Assembly: GCA_033558025.1 (NCBI GenBank)
Contig: JAUCEF010000010.1
Location: 1,699,001 to 1,763,000 of the forward strand
DNA length: 64,000 bases
From: Phytophthora sp. 'mugwort'
Taxonomy: Eukaryota > Oomycota > Peronosporomycetes > Peronosporales > Peronosporaceae
Reading direction: 5' to 3'
Shown here: positions 11,869-22,304 of the stretch, piece by piece
How positions within the stretch are numbered: the stretch's first letter is position 1
Layout of the letters: the number at the start of each line of letters is the position of its first letter
Position numbers and translations under genes: made by a program
Notes under the pieces: generated by a model
Told to the model about the DNA's origin: nothing
Database searches by the model: none
Seen by the model: only the letters and a program-made list of their open reading frames with translations

Positions 11869-11941
11869 GCGCGGCTGGCGCAATGGATAGCGTATCAGAC
11901 TTCGAATCTGGGGGTTGCGGGTTCGAGTCCCGCGTCGCGTA
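11869..11941 (+). tRNA. tRNA-Arg(TCG)
   Basis: Full cloverleaf. Acceptor GCGCGGC/GTCGCGT (with wobbles), D stem GCGC/GCGT, anticodon stem TCAGA/TCTGG with loop CTTCGAA giving anticodon TCG (arginine CGA), T arm GCGGG/CCCGC with loop TTCGAGT, discriminator A. A TTTT tract at 11945-11948 is a plausible Pol III terminator. The same sequence is repeated in opposite orientation at 14849-14921. Confidence 0.93.
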
Positions 11942-13277
11942 CACTTTTAGTAGCTAGCCTAAACACCCACAGTGCCGACCAAAAGGTAAACCTAACGTAG
12001 CCAATCTGAAATATTTTCCCGTCAACTTTGACAGCTGTGGCGTGTTCATGCTGAATAAACCAATTAAATTTGAGTACAATCGGGATAGTGTTGAATAGAC
12101 TTTCTTTTTTTCCGGGGTTGTATCTGAGATTGGTCTAAGGGTTAGCGCACTATTAATAACTTGATTTTAGAATGTTACTTATGTACAAAATGTGTACACT
12201 ATGTGAACATGGCGCAGAATCCGATGAAAACGGATAGGGGCGCCTCCGAGAGTGAATTCCTCTACGATAGAAGATGTACAGACGTTGTCTCTGGAGGAAG
12301 TGCTAATAGCTATAGTCGTTTTTTAGGTGTGTGTGTGGGGGGGGGGGGGTAAATCTGGTGCCTACGAAGGATTTCTCCAGGAATCTATTTTCACCCTATA
12401 TACTCTGTCGAGATGAATATTCGCTTTAATTAATTTAATTTAATAATATTTAATTGATCCTACTATCGCTGGCCAGAAAAAGAATGTGCATCTCAACAAC
12501 GATATGTCCCAGGTAAATTTTGTTGTGAATGAAGAATGCTTTTCACGGTTAGCGCTATGCATGTACGTATGCGCAGAGCACGAGGGTACGCGGGTCGTTG
12601 GTTCTGCGCTGATAGTGAGAATGCTCCAAGGTTTCCTGCTAGTGGGATTAGTCCTGCAAAAGTTTGTCCACTACACAGTGTAGTAACTTAAGAGTAAGAC
12701 TTGCCTATGAGGCAGAAAATTTAAGGCGGGGGGGGGGGGGGGGAGGGTGGGGGGGAGGGTGGGGGGGGCGTTGCTGCCTGCTGAACATCCAACGCAAGTT
12801 TCCACTAGTGACTATGTGCTGACCTTGTACAGTAGCTTCGTTGCGGTTTCGAATAACGTCCACTCCTTGCTATTTAGTAGTATAATCCTTCTTCACCGGG
12901 CCCACAGCGTACATCACCCACTGCTACCACTTCTTCATTATCGCACTGATGCTGTTTCTTCGCCACTTTCAGTTGTTTCACATCCCCACCTATCCAACCA
13001 TCGTGAATATCGGATATTGTCCGAAAATGCTTCACCTTCTAGCTTCGACACTTCATGTCCGGCACAAACACAGCGGTCGTTGTCGCATCTTCACCATTAC
13101 CAGTCATCGGCACTGAGTATCGTTTTGAACTCGAATCTTTATAGTCGATATTCGCACTCCTAGTTGGAGCAGATTATCAGCATGAAATCCACTACTCAGT
13201 CACACGCGCTCGGTTGATGGAAACTTCGTAATAGTCTAACTTCCATACTCATCTTACACTTCGGTATCCTCACTGCC
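11942..13277. other. Intergenic with poly-G tracts; no gene recognised
   Basis: Contains a 13 nt G run at 12337-12349 and a longer G-rich block at 12725-12770. A 138-codon open frame at 12747-13163 begins in the poly-G block and has no recognisable domain, so I do not call it a gene. Confidence 0.55.
12725..12770 (+). repeat. Poly-G block with G-quadruplex potential
   Basis: A run of about 16 G is followed by G3, G7, G3 and G8 blocks separated by single A or T bases. At least four G tracts lie within 46 nt. Length may be uncertain because homopolymers are error-prone in sequencing. Confidence 0.8.
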
Positions 13278-13500
13278 TTGCTTTCAGCGCCCCTGGACAC
13301 ATGCAACGGAAACCATTGGTGCGCGATTATTATCAGCCTCGATTCCGCCAACATTTTCACGTACGATTCCATGACCTCCAGTTACATCGGTCGCGCACAA
13401 GCTGGTGGGCATTCTACCGAGCCTGGACAGAAAGCGCTACCACTTTCGTCCTTACGAGACCGACATGGTATATTCTGTTTGCAGGTAATATTGCGTGTGT
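13278..13500 (+). pseudogene. Ulp1-like (C48) cysteine protease fragment
   Basis: The frame starting at 13278 reads GNHWCAIIISLDSANIFTYDSM, in which a His-Trp and, about 16 residues later, Tyr-Asp-Ser match the catalytic His and Asp region of Ulp1/SENP-type (peptidase C48) proteases. The frame then breaks, similarity continues for only a short distance, and the catalytic Cys region is absent. A TTGCTTTCAG just before the conserved part could be an old intron acceptor. Such proteases are often carried by Mutator-like or CACTA transposons. Whether this was a host or a transposon gene cannot be told. Confidence 0.45.
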
Positions 13501-13591
13501 TGAAGCGCCGGTTTGCATATGTTGTGCATGTGTGGGTTTGCGTGAGTTATAGAATATTGTTGGTACAAATATATGTTCATGAAACCAAATG

Positions 13592-13663
13592 TTTTCTATA
13601 GCTCAGCTGGTTCAGTATCTGTATGCGAGCAGCAGTTAGCGGGTTCGAGTCCCGCTTTGACCA
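13592..13663 (+). pseudogene. Degenerate tRNA-like sequence
   Basis: It has GCTCAGCTGGTT like a D arm, a perfect T arm (GCGGG TTCGAGT CCCGC) and an intact B box. However, the 5' acceptor strand (TTTTCTA) does not pair with the 3' strand (TTTGACC) and the anticodon stem has a mismatch. If the loop is read literally the anticodon would be CGA, but position 33 is G instead of U. Best read as a tRNA pseudogene or a tRNA-derived repeat end. Confidence 0.5.
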
Positions 13664-14848
13664 CAACTTTTGCATCTTCCCACTGCATATGGAATGCCTG
13701 ATGAGGTTAGAAAACTCACCGTAGCAAAGACAGTAGAAGACATGAGTTAGGAAGGTAGAGAACAATAAGGACATCAATCCCATTCACTTTTTGTTTTGCA
13801 ACCTCGCCAAGAAGCCTTCTTCATCGACTCGCCCCGCACGCTCTTCCTCTCCTACTTTTATGGTTGAAAAATATGTGTCAACTCGCTAACTATGAAAATT
13901 TCATTTTGAAATTTCACCGTTGCGGAAAACGGAGCTGTCCTTGGCGAGAGCCACTCACCCCGCACACTCTTCCTCTCCTACCTTTATATTCAAGTCGACA
14001 AAAAAACTACAACTGCAGTATGTCGTCCTCCTAGCGTTCGAGTCATTTGCTGGTCGGGGCGACACAGGCCGAGTGGATTCAAAACCCATGCAATACTTGC
14101 GCTACAGGTACCTGTGCATGTGCATTTAAGCAGGTTAGGACATAGATAACAATGCTAATTAAAGCAATTCTTAGTTAACAACATAAGCGTACCTTCATAT
14201 CCATTTTTTCGGTGGTAACATCGGCAAAGGCGGCGGCACCCAGCTATCTTCGGTCTCATATATCGAGTCGAAGAGCTCTGCAAATGCCTCCTGAAATCTT
14301 ACTAGCCGAGCGCTGCCGCGTACGCGGCGGTGGGTTTAGTTTTGGTCCCAGTAGGTGGGCTGTTTATGCGCTGCAGTCGAAGCCCCTCAAGACCGAGCGG
14401 GGCGGCACGGCCTCCATTTCCAGTAGCAGGCTAAAAATATACATCAAGTTTAAACCAATCGTTAATTTATATATTTCCACCAATGGCCGCCTTCGGCGGT
14501 GGAATGATGTTTTAGCCAATGGCGGCCCGCCTTCGCTGCGCTCGGCAGCCAGTGAGATTGCGTCTAGAATTCACGTGATGGCGTGACAGACGGACGGAGC
14601 AACGTTAGCGTTGAGTTTTAGAATGCGGATATTCGTATACTGCTGTCACACATTAAATGATGACAGCCGTCCGGCTCTCTATTGTTCGGGTATATTTGGG
14701 ATGATTCAGGCATGTTCGGGATCAATTTCTCCGTCACATGTAGACCCGTTCGGGATCAATTATTATTGTCCCATCAAATACCGACTTCCTTCGAAAAACC
14801 CAGATTTAGATGAACTACATGTAAAGTCTGGGCCAAGGACAAAACCTA
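13664..14848. other. Intergenic; GC-rich palindromic patches
   Basis: No protein gene recognised. Short GC palindromes such as GCCGCGTACGCGGC (about 14308-14321) and GCCGCCTTCGGCGG (about 14487-14500) resemble those at about 40332-40348, so these may be remnants of one dispersed repeat. Confidence 0.45.
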
Positions 14849-14921
14849 TACGCGACGCGGGACTCGAACCCGCAACCCCCAGATTCGAAGTCTGATACGC
14901 TATCCATTGCGCCAGCCGCGC
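14849..14921 (-). tRNA. tRNA-Arg(TCG), second copy
   Basis: The reverse complement is identical to the tRNA-Arg(TCG) at 11869-11941, with all stems intact. A TTTT tract (14841-14844 read on the minus strand) follows the 3' end. Flanking sequences of the two copies are not obviously similar beyond a few bases 5' of the gene, so they are not part of one long inverted repeat. Confidence 0.93.
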
Positions 14922-15986
14922 TTGTGCCTGAGAGTATTTTGCTGTATCAAGTGTGGTGGTTTCTGTATATTCTAACGGCTTGTGTACAAACCTCCTAACT
15001 CATAAGATTTACGCCTGCTCTCCATTTTGATAAAATAACAATTTATAAAAAAAACGCTTATCAGATCCGACAATATCACTCAACTTATTCGAAACCGCGA
15101 AACCACTGCTATCCGGTGACGTGGTGATTCTCTAACAATAAAATTACCTGCGTCACTTCAATTGCCAAAACCAAAGTCAACGAATTCAAATCTGGTGTTG
15201 CGGGGTATCATCAAACATTGTTTGACGTACAAAAACAATCTTAAGGCCAGGGCACACGGATACACTAGTAGCAAACTACAGTCATTTTAGTGTGCGTTTA
15301 TCGCGCAACATTTGAGTAATCAATCCGCCAAGCAAGTTTCTTTAGGCCTCTCTACTCGCTTACATCGATTTCCGAATGCGGCTTGTTCTGGCTTCTGGGA
15401 GACTCTTACCTTTTATTTGCTTGCTCTTCCGATGTTTCGCTCCGACACAGTGTGAGGTGATGCGCAGAACAGTCGTCAAGTTGCTGTCGATGATGTGCAG
15501 GCGTATCAAATGTTGAAGTCAAATTTCAATAGAGCATGTACTACAGCGGCGGAAATGATAGACGAAAAACTGGTTTTGGTATTCCAATCAAAAGAAATCA
15601 AAACAAGCGTTTCAGCCAATGAAAGCTAATAACTGCGGTTCATTTACGGTGCAGCTTTTGTAATACGACAACTAGCTACTTAAGCTATATAATCTGTCTT
15701 CAACGAAAGTACCTCGCGCGGAAAAGATAGATGAGGTAAGCATTCTTGCATCTAAAAGTAATACCGATGCCTCCTACAGCGCTCCAAACTTGAGTCTAGA
15801 TAACTTACACACCCTGACAAAGTTTGACGTACATTAAGAGAAAAATGAATTCACTAACAGGTTGGATCAGTTATATAGACAATGGATCGGAAATGGGGTA
15901 GGCTGGTCATCAGGAGACCAATACATCGCATAACAAGAAGAATACACGCATTCCTCATATATATTAATCTGTTTATATTAGATAAG
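14922..15986. other. AT-rich intergenic; nothing recognised
   Basis: Stop-rich in all frames, with no RNA gene or repeat boundary that I can support. Confidence 0.5.
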
Positions 15987-16205
15987 TGTAACGGGCCATC
16001 CTGTTACATAAACTAAGTAGGTTATTAGATATTACATAAGTAGACAGACATCCTCCGGATTGGCTGATAAGTGGGGAGCCAGACCCTTTACAGCCAATCA
16101 GGAGTCGATCCACATTGAGTGGCTCACAGAAGGCAGGGCCATTTTGCCCCGGACTTAAAAATAAAACAGAGTTGAATTTACGAGTTTACTAACACGCTTC
16201 CTACA
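15987..16205. mobile_element. Possible solo LTR
   Basis: A 219 bp segment starts TGTAAC and ends CTACA. Its first 22 bases form an imperfect palindrome (TGTAACGGG ... CCTGTTACA), and it contains a CCAAT-like stretch and an AATAAA-like signal near its end. TG...CA ends and such internal signals are typical of retrotransposon LTRs. No second LTR and no convincing 5 bp target duplication were found, so this is a tentative call. Confidence 0.3.
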
Positions 16206-16741
16206 GTTAATAATGTAAGCTAAATAACGGTTGACCTCGTCAAACAACCGCAACGCACTGAGTATGATGGGGTAGAAAGCTCATGTCCATTTTACGTGTT
16301 TTGACGAAAATTCGATGAAAAAACAGATTTTGTCTATTATTTCCGCGCGCACTGTAGTTTCGAAGGCCTTTCATACATATTATTTCTCCAAAGCAGCCTC
16401 TCGAACATGTTCATAACGCAGCTGGTAGAGTGGCGCCATTGCGGCTGGTGCAGGGCTTCACCTTGCGAATGGGAATGTTTGGCGGCGAGTTCAAGGAAGC
16501 AGCGACTCGCCTCATGAGCAGGCTGTAGCGGAAGCGTCGGCGAAACCTGGCTGTGCGTGTGACACTTACCCACGTGTATATGAGGCTTATTTTTAGGCTA
16601 TCATTACGGAATAAAACTTGGAACCTATCGAGCTTTACTACGTTAAGTTGTTGTAGTGAGCTCCTTTTGCTACATTTGACGCTTTCAGCATCCACAAAAG
16701 TCAAATACTAAAACAGTTGTGAGCATCGACGCGAGATCACT

Positions 16742-16930
16742 ATGCAGCTTTTCATTGGTGGTGCTAACGGATGCGTGAAGCTCCGGATCATCAAGGCTAC
16801 CAAGTGCGAGGCTACACTGGACAACCACGAGGACAAGATCTGGTCTCTTGCTGTGCCAAGTATACCTCCGTGCAAGGACGTCCGTACGGTTATTAACGAG
16901 TACTACCCTGATCTTAGTGTCTTAGTGTGA
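16742..16930 (+). pseudogene. WD40 fragment resembling Utp13/TBL3
   Basis: The 62-residue frame contains GGANGCVKLRIIKATKCEAT followed by LDNHEDKIWSLAV. This pattern (G-x-D/N-G-x-V-K-L-x-x-I, then N-H-E-D-K-I-W-x-L-A-V) is what I would expect from one WD repeat of the U3 snoRNP protein Utp13/TBL3, needed for 18S rRNA processing. Only one or two repeats of a roughly 800-residue protein are present, and the usual Trp of the WD pair is Arg here. It looks like a captured or duplicated fragment. Confidence 0.45.
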
Positions 16931-17765
16931 ATCCAGTAGAGCTATCGCTGAAGTTTAGCCTAATCTGGTAACAACTTCTTCTTAACAACCTCCGTTAACC
17001 TCCTAACCTCCGTAAAATCCTCTAATACAAAAGCCAAGTATAAAATCTTGATGACCGGCCAGCATTCACTTCAAGTAGAGACAAGAAGGAAAAGTGAAAG
17101 CAATGGATGAGCTTCGCTCTCCAAACCCTGTCGCCAGGACTTCGAACTATCCTCGAACCCCAGCGAAGGCTAGCTTTGGGTGTGCCAGCGTCGACAGAAG
17201 GTCTAGAAAGGCTGGGTCGAACCGAGTTTCCTCGTCTGTATCCCGACAACAATCAGGAAAGCATGCTGTCACCACAGTGCTAGTCCACGACCCTAGTCGC
17301 AAACCGATACCCAATGCATCCAGCTCATCTCAAGCCGGCGATGACATGTCAGCTTTGAATGCTACATCCCGCGCTTTATCCGTCAGTAAGCGACCACGAC
17401 AAAATCGTTCGAGTGCGAAGAAATCCTCACGCAAAAGACAAAAGATACACGAACAAGGATCCGCCTTGAACTGATCGCCAGCCCGGTAAGCCCACCCCAG
17501 CAGCATCCAGTCCCTGTTCCACCTGAATGAGATCCGAATTTAAAAATGGCGGAGCGCTGGCGGTTTGCCCATAAACCAAACACACGGCTTAAATCGGCCC
17601 CTCCACAACTCTTTACGTTTCGTTTCTCAGTGAGGTACATTGATGACATTTAGCGTTTCTGCTAATGACTTCTTATGTCCGTTCTGCCAGCTGCCTCTTT
17701 ATTAGCCGTCAGCTGAGGATTCCGCGGGGTTTCGTCGCTTCTTCCGCGATCTCTCCCCTCGCTCC
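16931..17765. other. Intergenic with an unassigned 126-codon open frame
   Basis: 17094-17474 (+) is open for 126 codons and rich in Ser, Arg and Lys. It has no recognised domain, no intron evidence and a broken neighbourhood, so it is not called as a gene. Confidence 0.4.
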
Positions 17766-18318
17766 CTAAACACCGAGGTTAGCGTCCCCATCCTGGGATG
17801 CTAGTCCATATTTTAATATCCAGTGACCCACGTCACCGCCTTCCAGCTCCGTCAGCCGGTCCCAACTTTTAGGTATATCGCCTCTAGTCTCGATGCGTAC
17901 TTGCCTACTCTTCTTTGAGTCCATTGCTTTGTTCGCTAGCCAATCTGCCATCTTGTTGAATTCACGAAAGTGATGATGCCACGATAACACCAGGATCTTC
18001 GCTATCTATCGTCTACATTTCCAATATATCGGATTCAAATGTGCCGTTTTAGGCGGGTGTCGGATACGGTGTTGACGTATGATCATCGCGCTATCGCCAA
18101 CAACGTGATCCGGCGAAAACCTAAACTGGGCACACGCGGTTAGTCCCGTGTAGAGCCCCATATTCTCGGCCAAATTGTTCGTGGTCTTCGCCACCGCGTA
18201 AGACATGCTGCCCGCCCATATTGTTCGGCAAGGCCCGTCCTCGTCCGCGAGTTGTACCACCGCTGCTCCTGCACCATCAGGACCAGGGTTCCCTCGAGAT
18301 CCACGGCTCTTTACGATG
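17766..18318 (-). pseudogene. RNase H domain fragment of a retroelement
   Basis: On the minus strand the sequence reads RGNPGPDGAGAAVV near 18290, then NNLAENMGLYTGL, VVGDSAMII and NKMADWLANKAMD: the order and motifs of a reverse-transcriptase-associated RNase H domain (the Asn-Asn-x-Ala-Glu and Gly-Asp-Ser motifs, and a final Asp in A-D-W-L-A-N). An in-frame TAG at 18006-18008 splits it, and the expected first catalytic Asp before RGNPG is not evident. No reverse transcriptase or integrase lies beside it, so this is an orphan piece. Confidence 0.65.
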
Positions 18319-18349
18319 CGATGTCAGCATCACTCTGACTAGTGGCAGT

Positions 18350-19503
18350 TTGTACAGTTTCTTTCCTGATCCATCTCGCTGGCACTTCTTGGAAGAAGAA
18401 TTTGACAACAGCCACACTTTGTATGCCTATTGCAATAAGTGAACGACGGTACTAGCTTTCGCGGTAGGGAATCTCAAACTGACAGAGCATATGACGAAGT
18501 ATCAAGGTCGCGAGCTGACAGAGTACGCAGCAGCCAATAAGTTGCAACGCATATTAGAGAAGGAGTTTGTCGAAGTTGCCGTGGAGTTCCGCACGATCAA
18601 CTCCGAAGAACAAAAGGAATTCAAACAGACTCCTAGCAAAATGGATTGCTAGCCACTTTCGTCCATTGATTTTGTTGAAGACAAAGGGTCCATTACTTTC
18701 TTCGCATTTATTACGAAACATTGTTTAGGGTCAAAGTGATAATGCCAAAGCGCACTCAGTTGTGTGGCTATATCGTTGGATTTTGCCGCTGAGCTCAGAC
18801 TTCAAGTTCGGGATGATATTAAGCAGTTTTGTCTGTATTGTTCGATCACCAGTTATATTTGGTCTGCTCGCAGTTACATTGTGTCCACAATTCACTATTT
18901 GACCGAGAACGTTTTTGGCCAGAAACTGGACTCTGGAGGTAAAAGAACGTCCGAGTATCCACACAGGCGAAGTCATTGCTAAGCTTACAGCATTAGATGA
19001 AATCATGCTGGAATGGAAGCTCCCAAAAAAAGAATTATGTCCTCGATTTGTCAGGGATTCTGGTTCCAACATGGTCAAAGTCGGAAAACTCGTGAGCATC
19101 TACTGTAGCATGCTCCTTGCATGGCTTACGAATTCATCTTGTTCTCTCTGGACATTGGCGACCCAAAACAAGTCGTTGGATAAACCGAAACCGGCATGGG
19201 CGTCTATTGTTGACATGGAGGAAGATGCGGTCGCCACCGACACGAGATTGATGAGGATCTAAATGACGACGAGAGAGCCGATATGGAGGCTGTTCGCGAT
19301 ATGGCAGTTGATGAACTTGGTAGCTTTATTAACGCGATATTGGCGACATTGGAAAAGGATGTCATGCAAACCATGAGGGAGATCGTCCAAACGTTCCGTT
19401 CGCTAGCTGTATATTTTCGGCGGTCCACCGAAGCACATAGTTGTCTTGAAGTCATTCAGAAGACAAATAATCCACAAGCAGCAGCATTTCCAGTTGTCGA
19501 TTG
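18350..19503 (+). pseudogene. hAT transposase, N-terminal half (split by Harbinger insertion)
   Basis: Several frames in order give a BED-finger-like region (WHFLEEEFDN ... YAYCNK, then NLKLTEHMTKY), ENWTLEVKER-like and LPKKELCPRFVRDSGSNMVK motifs around 18915-19080, and after a frameshift a stretch ending in PQAAAFPVVD at 19501. This is the arrangement of ZBED/hAT-family transposases. The frame is broken by several stops and shifts. It stops exactly where a Harbinger-type element begins (19504), and the matching C-terminal half resumes at 25601. Confidence 0.72.
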
Positions 19504-19556
19504 GATGCCTGCCAAATATACGTTATACACCCGCCTTATCTGCAGCAGATATGCCG
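19504..19556 (+). repeat. Left terminal inverted repeat of the composite Harbinger element
   Basis: Matches the reverse complement of about 25546-25597 at roughly 80% by eye, including the shared block CCGCCTTATCTG-AG-AGATA. Confidence 0.8.
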
Positions 19557-19914
19557 GGTCATATGCCCGACATAAATATTGTGAGACGCAGATTTCGTCT
19601 CGATAATCTACCCTAGCCCTAGCTATATTCTGTGAAGCCATCATAAACGTTTGTCTTAATATTTGTATGGTTTAATAGGACCATCACTCTTGGCTGCGTT
19701 CCCACCACTCTGCTGACTTATCGCCTGCATTATATCTTCCGACGGACCGAAACGTCGCTCACTTTTAAATCTGGGCGCGAAAACAGCAAGACGACTTCAA
19801 CCTAAGGTGCGTAAAGATCATCACGAGTGCTATCTTCAGCTAAACCTAACTTGCTGTACGCTACACGCTCAATAACCATGGTGCACGTGATCCACTCCTC
19901 GACACACTGGACCC

Positions 19915-20816
19915 ACCGCTGCATCATGGACTCCAGTGATGAAGAAAACACGCCGCCCAATGTCCTCGCGTCCTCGCGCCACCGTCCGATGAGGACAAGG
20001 CCGGCTTCAAAGATGACATCAGTGGACCGGGCACGGCAACCCCTCCGTGGTTCTCGCCCGAGTGTATGAAGGAGCGGTCGAAGACCGTGACGAACCCACC
20101 ATCCACCCCTGAGAAGACGGCTGTGTCGCCACCTTCGCTTCACCTACGAGTAGCAAGCCCGACCACTTCTTGGCCAGTTCTCTTTGAGACCCCGCCCAGC
20201 GCGAGCATTTTAACCCGTTTGCGACGATCTCCCCGACGGTTCCCCACTTTGGCTCCTGTGGCTGCGAGAATCCCTGCCGAAGCAAGACCTGCCGCAATAC
20301 CCGCGTGAACGTCTACTGCAACGTCAACTGTTGTCCGTATGAGGGCAAATGTGGCAACGGACTAGAGGATTCAAGCAACGTGTTGCTGGGATGCAACGTG
20401 TGCACGAACCAGTTGGCCGTGGTCGCTGCCGAAGACATCAGCGCTGGTGAGGTGCTGGGCCAATATCTCGGCGAGATCGAGCACGTTACTGTTTCTCGTG
20501 TTGGCCGCCCACGAAACGGAGGCTACCGCCTCGTATTGAAGCAACGCCCGGAAAAGCGTTCCTACTCGATCTGTGCGGCGATCAACGCGGAGCGTATGTG
20601 CAGTCTGATGAGGTTTGTTAACCATTTGTTCAAGCCCGTGGCACTGTTCATCGAGGTGGTTAACGACGTCGCACGACCGTGATCGTGGTAATAACCGAAG
20701 ACATTCATCGCGGCCAAGAGGTGACTGTGGACTACGGCGACGACATTTGGTTTGTCTGCCGCTGCCAGCTGGAAGGGTGCGTCCACCGCGATATCCAAGG
20801 TGACCAGGATCCATGA
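19915..20816 (+). pseudogene. SET-domain protein gene, frameshifted
   Basis: An acidic/Pro-Ser-rich N-terminal part (from about MDSSDEENTPP) leads, after a frame change near 20200, into a Cys-rich pre-SET-like segment (GSCGCENPC, CRNTRVNVYC, CCPYEGKCGNGL) and a SET core: AAEDISAGEVLGQYLGEIEH, RFVNHLFKP (the usual RFxNHSCxPN motif, with Ser-Cys changed to Leu-Phe) and VTVDYGDDIWF, followed by a C-x-C...C post-SET segment. SET domains methylate lysines, typically on histones. A frameshift near 20670 puts a stop in the middle of the core. The damaged NHSC motif and the shifts make it a pseudogene. It lies inside the Harbinger element, so it is probably cargo. Confidence 0.75.
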
Positions 20817-21354
20817 GTAGGCTGCGGCGGTGCACGGGCGCCAAGGTGAGGTCGGTCGTCGTGTAGTTATGATGCTTCTGCAGCAACATGTATAGGTGTA
20901 TGAATGCAATGAAAGTGGCGGTAGGTGGTGAAAATGGTGGGTCTATTAATGTCGAATGAGGTGCACGCAGCCAAGCTGCCGGCGCCGACGTCGTATTTGA
21001 CGTGACATTTGTGCGTGTTGGCGCCAAAGTGGATTTCAAGAGCCCGGTCGAAGTTTTTGACTTGCATTTTGTATCGTTCGCTTTGCGCGCGCAGATTTCG
21101 CGCGTTGAAGTTGCTGCAGAGCTGCTACTTTTGGTGATCCTGTTCAAATCGGTGGTGGCGGAAGCTTTGAAGCGGGGCAGATTGCTGCGTTGCTCTGCGC
21201 GTTCGCTTCTCACTTTGGCTTTTGCCTCGAATCGAAAAGACTTCCATCCTCCGCCACCTCCTCTGCAAACCCTCCCAGAACGAAGCCCCAGTCTCCGTCG
21301 CCTGTGTCTCGCCCTCTATCCTCCTGACGTTGCCGTGCTGTGCATGTCTACAGA

Positions 21355-22300
21355 TGGGCAAGAACTCCGGAAACACCAAATACACCATGGCTGACGTTAC
21401 CCCCTCCCGCACCTCGTCGAGCTGTCACTTCCGCTGGGTAAGGATGAATGGGAGCGCCTGGCGGTGACTTTCAACTCCGGACGGGCTCGTGGCTCGCCCG
21501 AGCCTGACCTCGAAAGCTTGCGGCGCAAGCTTTCGAAGTTAGGCTCTTTAAAGCTGTACAGCACTCGCAAACCGACGGGGATGCCGAACATTCCCCCGCA
21601 CATCCTGAAGGCTAAGGAGCTCAAGCAGGCTACCGATGAAAGGCCATTGTCATCGAAACGGATGACGAAGCGGACCGAGACGAGCGCCTCATCGAATCCG
21701 ATTCTCTTTCGAAGCCAACACGGACGACAGTTTTTTTGCGAACGGCGACGGGGAAGGCGTGCACTTGGCCACCGACAACAACGAGCCCAGACTCGACGAC
21801 TCGACTGTCACCGACGGTTCGGTTGCGAGGCAGCAACGGCTTCCAGGCTCACGTCTACGACCGGCGAGTTCCAGGATCTGCTCGCATCGCCCGTGGTCAG
21901 TGAAGGTCTGGAAGCGTTCGCACGAATACCACGCCCAGCGCCACTGCGAGCGGATCGAACCACAGACGCTTCGGGTGCTGCTGGAGGATCGTCGAAGCCG
22001 CGCAAGACTGCTGCCAACACTGCGACGAGCAACGCTTCGATTCCGGCGGAGCAGCTAGCAGTACAAGGTCGATTGTTTGGAAAGCGCGACGACAACAAAA
22101 AAGAAGTCGAAGTATCAGAGCTTTTCCAACCATCTCGGGGGAGGCGATTTGTCGGACTTCCGTTATATCTTCGGCGCCAAGCGTACTCTCGAAGAAGACA
22201 AGGAGAAGCTCGAGGCCAGTTACGCGAAGGCCACCACCGCGCTCAAGACCAAAATGGCCGGCCTCGAGAACGGAGCCAACAACATGGGAAATGACTCGCT
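21355..22300 (+). pseudogene. DUF6818-type (Myb/trihelix-like) gene, N-terminal part
   Basis: From the ATG at 21355 the sequence reads MGKNSGNTKYTMADVT, and after a frameshift LPLGKDEWERLAVTFNSGRA, then DLESLRRKL and STRKPTGMPNIPPHI: the signature of the oomycete DUF6818 family, which I know as a Myb/SANT-like putative DNA-binding domain found in transposon-rich oomycete loci. The later part has AANTATSNASIPAEQLAVQG and a charged stretch ending ALKTKMAGLENGANNMGN at about 22290. There are at least three frameshifts. PIF/Harbinger elements normally carry a Myb/SANT-like second gene, and this gene sits in that position. Confidence 0.65.
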
Positions 22301-22304
22301 TCCA

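Noticed and set aside
12747..13163. 138-codon open frame
   Set aside because: Starts inside a poly-G tract and has no domain or gene-like context.
16411..16460. Possible tRNA near GCAGCTGGTAGAGTGG
   Set aside because: Looks like a D arm, but no anticodon or T arm follows at the right distance.
20371..21213. 280-codon minus-strand open frame
   Set aside because: It is antisense to the SET-domain pseudogene, whose motifs are clear on the plus strand.
20960..21220. Open stretch between the SET and DUF6818 genes on the plus strand
   Set aside because: Reads through with few stops but shows no recognisable motif; could be leader sequence of the DUF6818 gene.
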